Positions 53,342-62,800 of a DNA stretch of 64,000 nucleotides are shown one piece after another. The stretch lies in the NCBI RefSeq assembly GCF_001700965.1, contig NZ_CP016756.1, forward strand, positions 992,001-1,056,000. The letters run 5' to 3'. This DNA is from Stenotrophomonas nitritireducens. GTDB lineage: Bacteria > Pseudomonadota > Gammaproteobacteria > Xanthomonadales > Xanthomonadaceae. The translations under genes were made by a program, and so were the position numbers. Numbering within the stretch: position 1 is the stretch's first letter; every line of letters starts with the position of its first letter. The notes below the pieces were generated by a model. It saw nothing but the letters and a program-made list of their open reading frames with translations, did no database searches and had not been told where the DNA came from.

Positions 53342-55150
53342 ATGGCGATGCCCCAGAGTCCCGCGCAGCAACTGCTTTCCAGCGTTTTCGGTTACGACAG
53401 TTTCCGCGGCGACCAGCAGGCCATTGTCGAACACGTTGCCAGCGGCAACGATGCCCTGGTGCTGATGCCTACCGGCGGCGGCAAGTCATTGTGCTATCAG
53501 ATCCCGGCGCTGCTGCGCGACGGCTGCGGCATCGTCATCTCGCCGCTGATCGCCTTGATGCAGGATCAGGTGGAAGCCCTGCACCAGGTCGGCGTCCGCG
53601 CTGAATTCCTTAATTCCACGCTGGATGCCGAAACCGCCGCGCGGGTCGAGCGCGAACTGCTGGCCGGCGAGCTGCAACTGCTGTACGTCGCCCCGGAGCG
53701 GCTGCTCACCGGGCGTTTCCTGTCACTGCTCAGCCGCGCGCACATCGGCCTGTTCGCCATCGACGAAGCCCACTGCGTGTCGCAATGGGGCCATGACTTC
53801 CGCCCCGAGTACCGGCAGCTGACGGTGCTGCACGAGCGCTGGCCGCAGGTGCCGCGTATCGCCCTGACCGCCACTGCCGATCCGCCGACCCAGCGCGAAA
53901 TCGCCGAACGCCTGGATCTGACCACGGCCCGGCATTTCGTCAGCTCGTTCGACCGCCCCAACATCCGCTACACGGTGGTACAGAAGGACAACGCCAAGCG
54001 CCAGTTGCTGGGCTTCCTGCGCAACCACCGCGACGAGGCTGGCATCGTCTACTGCATGTCGCGGCGCAAGGTTGAGGAGACCGCGCAGTTCCTGTGCGAC
54101 GAAGGCATGCAGGCACTGCCCTACCACGCCGGCATGCCGGCGGAGGTGCGTGCCGCCAACCAGCGCCGCTTCCTGCGCGAAGACGGCATCGTGATGTGCG
54201 CCACCATCGCCTTCGGCATGGGTATCGACAAGCCGGACGTGCGCTTTGTCGCGCATACAGACCTGCCCAAGTCGATGGAAGGCTATTACCAGGAAACCGG
54301 CCGTGCCGGCCGCGATGGCGAGGCCGCCGAGGCCTGGCTGTGCTACGGCCTGGGCGATGTGGTGCTGCTCAAGCAAATGATCGAGCAGTCCGAGGCCGGC
54401 GAAGAACGCAAGCAGCTGGAACGCGCCAAGCTCGATCACCTGCTCGGCTACTGCGAATCCATGCAATGCCGGCGCCAGGTGCTGCTGGCCGGTTTCGGCG
54501 AAACCTATCCCAAGCCCTGCGGCAACTGCGACAACTGCCTTACCCCGCCCGCCGCCTGGGACGCCACCATTCCCGCGCAGAAGGCATTGAGCTGCGTCTA
54601 TCGCAGTGGCCAGCGTTTCGGTGTGGGCCATCTGATCGACATCCTGCGCGGCAGCGACAATGAGCGCATCCGCCAGCTCGGCCACGAAAAACTCAGCACC
54701 TATGCCATCGGCAACGACCTGGATGCACGCGCCTGGCGCGGCGTGTTCCGGCAACTGGTCGCCGCCAGCCTGCTGGAAGTGGACCCGGAAAGCCATGGCG
54801 GGCTGCGCCTGACCGATGCCAGCCGCGACGTGCTCACCGGCCGCCGGCAGATGATGATGCGCCGTGACGCCACCCCGACGCGTGAGCGCGAGCGCGGCGG
54901 CCCGCGCACCGGTCTGCCGGTGCAGGCCGGCGACCTGGGCCTGTTCCAGGCGCTGCGCGGGCTGCGCGCGGAACTGGCACGCGAGCAGAACGTCCCGGCC
55001 TTCGTGATCTTCCACGACAGCACCCTGCGCAACATCGCCGAGCAGCGCCCGACCAGCGTCGAAGCACTGGGCAAGGTGGGAGGCATCGGCGGCAGCAAGC
55101 TGGCACGCTATGGCCAGCGCCTGGTCGAGATCGTGCGCGAGCAGGGCTGA
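53342..55150 (+). CDS. recQ: ATP-dependent DNA helicase RecQ
   Basis: 602 residues (E. coli 609). [10 protein letters not shown], Walker [29 protein letters not shown] and G-R-A-G-R-D-G are followed by the RQC zinc site (C-E-S-M-Q-C, C-G-N-C-D-N-C) and a C-terminal HRDC domain. It restarts or unwinds DNA in recombination repair. Starts at 53342 and 53348 are both ATG. Confidence 0.95.
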   Translation: MAMPQSPAQQLLSSVFGYDSFRGDQQAIVEHVASGNDALVLMPTGGGKSLCYQIPALLRDGCGIVISPLIALMQDQVEALHQVGVRAEFLNSTLDAETAARVERELLAGELQLLYVAPERLLTGRFLSLLSRAHIGLFAIDEAHCVSQWGHDFRPEYRQLTVLHERWPQVPRIALTATADPPTQREIAERLDLTTARHFVSSFDRPNIRYTVVQKDNAKRQLLGFLRNHRDEAGIVYCMSRRKVEETAQFLCDEGMQALPYHAGMPAEVRAANQRRFLREDGIVMCATIAFGMGIDKPDVRFVAHTDLPKSMEGYYQETGRAGRDGEAAEAWLCYGLGDVVLLKQMIEQSEAGEERKQLERAKLDHLLGYCESMQCRRQVLLAGFGETYPKPCGNCDNCLTPPAAWDATIPAQKALSCVYRSGQRFGVGHLIDILRGSDNERIRQLGHEKLSTYAIGNDLDARAWRGVFRQLVAASLLEVDPESHGGLRLTDASRDVLTGRRQMMMRRDATPTRERERGGPRTGLPVQAGDLGLFQALRGLRAELAREQNVPAFVIFHDSTLRNIAEQRPTSVEALGKVGGIGGSKLARYGQRLVEIVREQG

Positions 55151-55151
55151 C

Positions 55152-55176
55152 GCGCAGGGCAGAACCTGCCCTGCGC
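55152..55176. terminator. Hairpin between convergent recQ and tpsB
   Basis: Perfect 11-bp stem GCGCAGGGCAG / CTGCCCTGCGC with loop AAC, right after the recQ stop. It lacks a T tract, so efficiency is uncertain. Confidence 0.5.
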
Positions 55177-55184
55177 CATGTGCA

Positions 55185-56816
55185 TCACCAGCGGGCGCTG
55201 ATACGGAAATCCGCGCGAACGCTGTCCTGGTCCTTCAGCACCTTGTCCAGCGGATGCCCGAGATCGAGGCTGTAGCTGTAACGCTTGAACACCTGCCCGT
55301 TCAGACCAAGGCCAACGCTGCTGATGCTTGCCGAGCTCGGGAAGTCGCCCCGCACCTCGCCATGATCGAAAAACACATAGACATCATGTGCCTGCCGATA
55401 CGGCCGGTGCAGTTCAACGCTGCCGAAGTAGCCCTTGACCCCAGACAGCGCACCACGCACATAGCCGCGCACGCTGCCAATGCCACCTACCTGGAACAGA
55501 TTGCTGGAAGGGAGGAACTCACCCGAGGTGAACTGCCAGCCCAGCTGCGCGCGATACAGAAAGCCGCTGCCACCGATGCGCTGTGTCCAGCTGGTGTTGC
55601 CATTGGCAACGGTGAAATTGCGGCCGTTCTTCAGCGTCTCATCGGTGCGCACCCGCGAGACGCCCTGGTAGATCGTCCAGTCGTAACCGTTGTTGCGGTA
55701 ACCGGCGCTCACGCCCACAGAGAGGTTGGTGGATTTGATCTCCGAGACCTGCACATCCGCAATCTCGGAGGTGGAATCTCCGCGTGAAACGCTGGCCACG
55801 GTGGAAAGCAACCACTTCTGGTTGGCGATCCAGGGTTGGCTGTAATCAAGCCCGTAGCTGGTCGATTCGCCGGTGATGTCGAGGTCGCGGTAGGCACCGT
55901 CGATGATGTTGATCTGATTGCGTGACACGTTCACGCCAACCCGCCCATTGCGCGTATTGACGATACCCGAATAGGCGATCCGGCCTTCAAGCCCACCTTC
56001 CGAGTAGGCCACCGAGCCAGCCAGCAGGTCGTTGATACCGGCCAGCCCCCAGAACTGCCCCTGTACGCCGTAGCGCTCGCGTCCGGTGCTTTCGACACCT
56101 GAGTTGTCGACGAACACACCCCAGTTGTGCCGGTCCGGAAACTCGGTCATCAGCACGATGTCGGTGGTGCCCACCGCTGCGCCCGGCCGCAGCAGCGCGC
56201 GCACCTGCAGGTCGCTGGTGCGGTTGAGGTAGACCAGCTCATCACGCAGACGATCGGTCTGCACCACTTCGCCTTCGGGCTGGTGAACCCGCCGCTGCAC
56301 GAAACGCTCCGGCACCCGGCCCTCGCCCGCCACCGTCAGCGTGCCCAGCCGGCCCTCGATCAGGCTGATATGCACCACACCGTTCTCGATCGCCTGCCCC
56401 TTCAGCATGGCCTTGGCAGTGGATATGCCCTTGGCGGCGTAGAGCGCGTTGACTTCGGCGACCAGCTTCTCCAACTCCGCCATGCTGACCTGACGGCCCA
56501 CATAGGGCGCGGCGATGGCATCAAGCGCCTCGCGAGCGAGCAACTCCGATGGACTGAAACCTACCTCCTTCAGGGTGAAGTGCAGATCACCATCGGCGTT
56601 GTTGCCCGGCTTGTCCTCGGCTTTCTGTTGCTCCAGCGGATCGGTCAGCGGCCGCTGCGGCTGCAGCGGCTGCCGCTGTTCGTAATACCCATCAATGCGC
56701 TGCGTCGTTGTCTGTCCGCCCTCATTGGCGGTTGACTGCGCCTGCGCCATACACGGCAGCAATGCGCTGCCGAGTAGCAGCAACCCTCGGTACATCTTCA
56801 TTCCCCTGTAATCCAT
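55185..56816 (-). CDS. TpsB outer-membrane transporter (ShlB/FhaC/HecB family)
   Basis: 543 residues at most. After a signal peptide ending near M-A-Q-A-Q-S comes a linker, POTRA domains (L-K-E-V-G-F-S-P-S-E-L-L, I-A-P-Y-V-G-R-Q-V-S-M-A-E-L-E, I-S-L-I-E-G-R-L-G) and a 16-strand barrel with V-R-G-Y-V-R-G. The C-terminus A-D-F-R-I-S-A-R-W ends in an aromatic. It secretes its TpsA partner. ATG 56816 overlaps the tpsA stop (TGATG), but ATG 56795, 6 bases after AGGGGA, may be the real start. It follows tpsA, the reverse of the commoner order. Confidence 0.9.
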   Translation of the reverse strand: MDYRGMKMYRGLLLLGSALLPCMAQAQSTANEGGQTTTQRIDGYYEQRQPLQPQRPLTDPLEQQKAEDKPGNNADGDLHFTLKEVGFSPSELLAREALDAIAAPYVGRQVSMAELEKLVAEVNALYAAKGISTAKAMLKGQAIENGVVHISLIEGRLGTLTVAGEGRVPERFVQRRVHQPEGEVVQTDRLRDELVYLNRTSDLQVRALLRPGAAVGTTDIVLMTEFPDRHNWGVFVDNSGVESTGRERYGVQGQFWGLAGINDLLAGSVAYSEGGLEGRIAYSGIVNTRNGRVGVNVSRNQINIIDGAYRDLDITGESTSYGLDYSQPWIANQKWLLSTVASVSRGDSTSEIADVQVSEIKSTNLSVGVSAGYRNNGYDWTIYQGVSRVRTDETLKNGRNFTVANGNTSWTQRIGGSGFLYRAQLGWQFTSGEFLPSSNLFQVGGIGSVRGYVRGALSGVKGYFGSVELHRPYRQAHDVYVFFDHGEVRGDFPSSASISSVGLGLNGQVFKRYSYSLDLGHPLDKVLKDQDSVRADFRISARW

Positions 56817-59800
56817 CAGTTGGGTGCCCCGAAATTGACGGCAGCATCGTGAGTAGCGATAACGTCCTCGCCCATCTCTACATCGAACATGCGTACCGGC
56901 GCCTGGCCGTCGTAGGCAGGGTCGAGCTGCAGCATCCGGCCCATGTAACGCAGTGCGCCTTCGCCGAAGTAGTTCAGATCACTGTCGACATGGTCGCGGT
57001 TGTAGTTCGGGCTGGTGACGCGGAAGCCATCGCCGAAGTTCTCAACATAAGCATCGGTGACCAGGAACCTGCCATCGGCAGCCAGCCGGAAGGTCTTGTC
57101 CAACTGGATCAGCTGCACATCCACCGGCCGCAGCGTGGGATTGGTGTTGTCCATGAACACCCGCATCTGCGCGGTATTCAACGCCATGGTCCGCTCGACA
57201 TAGCCCTGACCGATGCTGGCCCGGGCCGAGCGGGTTGCCAGCTGTGCATCCACCGCCTTGAGCTGGTCGATCAGCCAGGCGTCACGCGGATCCACCTCCA
57301 CCACCACCTTGCGCGCCACACCGTTGTGATAACCCGTCAAGGTTGTGGTCAGCGGCCCTTGGCCTGCGGCCGACTGGGCCACATGCGCCTGGATGCTGTC
57401 CGCAGCAAGGTTCAAGCGCGTATCGACCAAGCCCTGCGAAAGCGAAAGCTGATCGCGGGCGGCCAGGCTGCCGGATGCGGCCTGCAGGTTGCCACCAGCC
57501 AGCGAACCACCCTGTGCGTCCATTCTGACGGTGCTGCCCGCAGCCACCCGATCGAAGCGGATGCTGCCCCCGGAGATAATCGACTGCGCGCCGCCGCTTA
57601 CACCGCTCCCGACGGCAACATCGCCCTGCGACTGCAGGCGCGCATCGCCGCCTGCAGCATAACGGCCCCATTGCTGGGTGCCGCCGCTGCTGGCAGTGAT
57701 GTTGCGCCCGGCTTCTGCCGCGTTCACGGCGATATCGCCTGCGGCCGCGACCCGCAGCGAACCGCCAGCATCGACCTGCCCGCCCAGCACGCTGCCTGCA
57801 CGTGAAACCAGGCTGATGTCGTCGCCGGCCTGCAGCTGATCGAAGGCCAATGTACCGTTGGAGGCCAGCGCAATACCGCAGCCGGCCTGCAGCGAACCCA
57901 AGCTGATAACGCCACCCGCATCGGCATCGAAACCGCAGCCGGTGGTCACCGTATCGGCACTGATGTCACCGCCCGCCTTCCACACACCGTCGGTGCCGAT
58001 CTGCGCCGTGCCCACCTGGATGGACTGGCCTGCATCGAGGTACATCGCCCTGCCGGTTACGGCCTTGGTGACTGAGATATCAGCGCCTGCCATGACCGAC
58101 AGATCGTGCCTGCCATCGAACGTGCCGACCGTACTGTTGCCACCGCTGCTCAGGCGCGCGTTGCCACCTGCGTTCAAGCTCGTCGCGGTCAAGTCGGTCG
58201 CTGCATTCGCAGTCAACGCTTGGCCGACGTTGGCCGTGCCCAGCACCACGTCTGCCTGGCCATCGACATCGGCATTGCCGGTGACATCGGCCTGGGCGAT
58301 GGACAGCGTACCAACCGCATCAGCCGCCAGATCGCCGCCTACCGTCAGCTGCTGCACATCCAGCGTGTTGCCCGAGGAGAGCGCGGCATTGCCACCTGAA
58401 GCCAGGGTCCGCGCCATCATTGCCCCGACGGAGCTTGCGTCCAGGGTGCCCTGCACGGACAAGCTGTTGATGCTGGTCGCACCAGCGCTGCTTAGCGTCG
58501 CATCACCATCGACCGTGCCGGTGGTCAGAGCCAGATCGCCCCCTGCCGTGATCGACAGGTCCTGCTTGCCATCGAACGTGCCGACCGTGCTGTTGCCACC
58601 GCTGCTCAGGCGCGCGTTGCCACCTGCATTCAAGCGCGTCGCGGTCAACGTGGTTGCTGCATTCGCAGTCAACGCTTGGCCGACGTTGGCCGTGCCCAGC
58701 ACCACGTCTGTCTGGCCATCGACGTCGGCATTACCGGTGACATCGGCCTGGGCGATGGACAGCGTACCGACCGCATCAGCCGCCAGATCGCCACCTGCCG
58801 TCAGCTGCTGCACATCCAGCGTGTTGCCGGAGGACAGCGCCATGCCTGTACCTGCCTGCAGCTGCCGCGCCGCAAGCGCTCCGCTCGCGGCCAGCTGCAT
58901 CGAACTTCCTGCAACCGCATCGCGCAGGTTGATTGCACCGCCGCTGCCTGCAAGGATTTGCTGGCCGGCCTGCAGGTCGCCACCTTGCAACGCCCCGGCG
59001 ACAACGTGCAGGTTGTTGCCCGCCTTCAGGCTGTCGAAGCTGATGTCCGCCGAGCCGGTGATATCCAGGCTGCCTGCATCGGCAGCCAGCACGCCGATCC
59101 GGGCCGACCCAATCAGATCCAGCAACGCATCGCCGCCTCGCGTGCCACCGTTGAGCACGCCGCCGGCAATGCTCAGACGCTCGCCGTTCTGGCCGATGCC
59201 AGTCTGCGCATTGATGTTCACCTGCGTGGCGGGAACGGAAAGCAGGTTCACCTGCCCATCCCCGTTGCCGACAATACGTCCGCCTGCGGCGAGGTTCATC
59301 GCGCCGGCACTGCCAGCACCGGTGACCTGCAATTGCCCGAGCTGCATGTCGCCAGCAGTGGTTACATCCAGCTGCGAGCCGGCCTGCATCCGCGCACCAT
59401 CGTCCATCTTCAGGCTGCCAATATTGGCGGTCACACCGTCACCCTTCACCAAGCCGCCGGCCTGCAACTGCAGCTGACCACCCGCACTCATCGTGATGAG
59501 CTTGGCCTGCAGCGTATCCAGATCCATATCGCCGGTTGCAACCAGCAGGGCGTTGCCTTGGCTGGACTGCGCAGCGCCCACCGTCATGTCGCCTGCAGCG
59601 GCCAGGGTGATGTCGTCACGGGCCTGTACGTCGTCGATCTGCAGATTCCCGGACACGCCGTTGTACAACACCCCGCCCGCATCAGCACGCAGACTGCCAC
59701 CGGCCCGCAAGGCCAGCGCGACCAGGTTCGCCGCCGCACCAATCTGCATGTTGCGGCCGCTCTGCAGCGTGCCGATGTTCAACGCGGTCTTCGGGCTGCT

Positions 59801-62800
59801 GATCAGGATGTCGCCACCTGCTTGGCCATCCAGGCGACCGTTATCAAGCTGCAGGCTCAAGGCGCCGCCGTCCACGGCCCGGATGTCGTCGCGTGCGGTC
59901 AGCTGTACGCCGCCGGCGGCCGACCTCAGACCAATGACGCTGGAAGACGCCGCCAGCAAGCTGCCATCGCGCACGTCCAGGCGCATGCGATCGCCGGAGT
60001 ACAGCGAATCAAACACCAGGTTGCCGCCATGCTGGCGGATGCCAAGCGCGCCACCGGCGTTGGCCGAAAGCGTGCCGCCCAGCTTGAGCCCCAACAGCGA
60101 TTCGTTGACGCTACCGATATTGCTGCCGATGCTGCCGTCGGCTTCCAGCTTGAGGTTGCCACCGACGTTCAGCACCGTGTCCGGCGTTGCGCCGACCAGA
60201 TTGCCGGCCACGCCCAATGCCGCATTGCCGGTGACATCCAGCGCTGCCACCGTCAGGTCGCCGGTGGATTGCAGATAGGCCGAGCCACCCGCCTTCGCGG
60301 TCAGCGTGCCACTGGCCTTCACGTACAACGGCGCGGTCTGTTTGATCCGGATGAAATCCACCGGGCCAGCCTGCAGCTCGGCTTCGCTCATGGCCTTGAG
60401 CTGATCGATGGTGATGACCTGGCCGTTGCGTCCAATCAGCTGAACGTCGCCCGGCGACGTCGCCATTGCCAAGGCCAGCGCCTCCTTGCCATCAAGGTTG
60501 CCGGCGTAGACGCGGGCATAGTTGACGTCGACGCTGTCGGCCAGCTTGCCCAGGCTGTCACGCGCGCGCAGAGTGACGTTGGCACCGGAGATGGTGGGTG
60601 CCGCATTGTTGTTGCCGGTCGATTTCGCCGGCTCCAGCGCACTGGCGTTGATGGCGAACTGCAGCTGGCCCTCGTCCCAATGGGCGCGGTCGGCCAGCGC
60701 CTTGTAGATGTTCGAGTTCGTGTCCAGGGTGAACTGGAAATTGCCGTTTGGTGCAGTGAAATCTGCGCCGGCGGCCCAATTCGCCCCGTATACCGCACCG
60801 AAGGTGGCATCCATCTGCTGATACAGATCGGCAACAAATGCAGTGACCTGTGCATCGGTCTGCGCACCACCTGCGGCCAGCTCGGCGCGTGCCCGGTAGG
60901 CAGCCAGCAAAGCCGCGTTCGGCACGAACGCAGCACCGACGATTCCGCCCTGCTTGTACAGGTTCAGGTATTCCGCATAGAGACTCTCCACCTGCCGCTC
61001 ATAGGTTGCGACGGTATCGGTCACGCCGCTGCCATCCAACTTCAAGCGCTTGCGGATGTCTTCGATCTGGCTGTCGCTGAGCCCCTTGCTCGTATCACGC
61101 TGCGCGCCGTCGAGCAGTGAGCCGTTCCTGGCTTCCAGATACACATCACCATTGGTAGCGGTTACGCCACCAACCCAGAAGTCACCATCCACATCCACCA
61201 GCGACACGTTGTCTCGCGCCTTGGCATACACATTGCCACCGCGGACCTGGTTGTTGGCGCCGTTGCTTTCATGGGCGGCGATCACCAGTGCGCCGGCCGC
61301 GCCAGCCTTGCCGATGCTGCCGGTGGTGCTTGTCAGGTTGACGTTGCTACCGATGATTGAAACCGCATCACCGGCGATGCCGTTGATGTTGCCGGAGGCG
61401 ATCAGGCTCACGTCGCCGTAGCCGGACTGTGCATTGCCGGCAATGAGCCGTACGTCCGCGTCGGAGTGGACGTTGAGGGCGATATCGCCGCCGTTGGTGG
61501 TCGCCTTGACCGAGCCACCGTTGGACAGCGCAGCCTCGACGGCCTTGCCATCGATCGCACCGATGCCGTTCTTCGCATTCAAGACCAGGTTCTGCGCGTA
61601 CAGCGTGGCGCGATCGTTACCCTGGATGATGCTGCCCTGGCTGGAACTCAGGGTCGTGGTGCCGGCCTTGTTGTTGATGGTGCCGTTGAGGTACAGGTCG
61701 CTGACGACGCTGACATCCACGCTGCCCTTGTCACGGCTGACAAAACCAATCGATATCGGGTTGTCCGCCCTGACGCTGGCATTGAGCTTCAGCTGGCCGT
61801 TCTGGGGGAAGCTGTAGCGGTACCAGGTTTCGTAGCCGCCATCGCCCCCCTCACGGGACGGGTTCCAGTGCAGGCCGCCGGACGGCGACGGGAAGCCGAA
61901 GTTGCAGCCCGACTGGACCACGCCGCAGCCATAGCTGACACCGCGATTGCTGACATTGCTGAAGCTGCCCGAGTAGTTCCACTCCATGTCGGCGCCGGCC
62001 GGGTTGGCTTGGTAGTAAGCACCGCCGCCGGTGATCCAGCGCTGCGCACCGGATGCCTCACCGCCACTGGAATTGAGGAACTTCCATGTGCCGGCGGTGT
62101 AGCTGGCCCAATCGATGGTGCGGCCAATCCTGGCTTCCATCGACCAGCGGTAGCGCATGCCTGCTTTGGGGTTGTAGCTGGAAACGTTGCTGATGCTGTT
62201 GGCGGTTTCCCAGGTGCTGCAGGCGGCGCCACATATGCTGTTGTCGTAGGCCTTGGCCTGCTCGCCGGCGCGCTGCACATACCACACCGAGTAAGCCGCC
62301 TTGCCGTCTAGGCTGGTCTTGAGCCGATCGATGATCTGCACCACGCCATCCTGCCCGGTGGCCACATTCATGCCGCTGAGCTGCACGTCGCGGCCGAGGC
62401 CAACATCCACCTTCACCTGGCCGAAGCCGCTGGTAACGTTGATCTTGCCCTTGTTGGTGGTGCTGACGATGGAGCCATCCAACATCACCTTGCCGCCACC
62501 AGAGGCATTGACGTCGTCGACGATGAAACGCTTGGCTGCGGTGTCGTACTTGACCGAGATCAGGTTGGAGGCCGAACCAATCGTGCGCACCATCGAGCTG
62601 GGCACACTCAGCACGCCGCTCTGGGTGTCAGCCCACGCCAACCAGTTCTGTGCATTGAGGTCATCGCTGATCTGCAGCGACCAGTCGATGCCGGCGCCGG
62701 CCTCGATCGTACCGTTGATGTCGATATACCGGGCGGTGATGTTCACTTCGCGCGCGCGGATGGCGCTGGTGTCGGCCGCGATCGCGCCATTCTGCGAATA

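Noticed and set aside
56816..58000. Contact-dependent inhibition (CdiA) toxin reading of tpsA
   Set aside because: No VENN-type motif, no distinct toxin tip and no small immunity gene after it; the next gene is the transporter.
58676..61120. 814-residue open frame on the plus strand
   Set aside because: Antisense to tpsA; the repeats it shows are reflections of the adhesin repeats.
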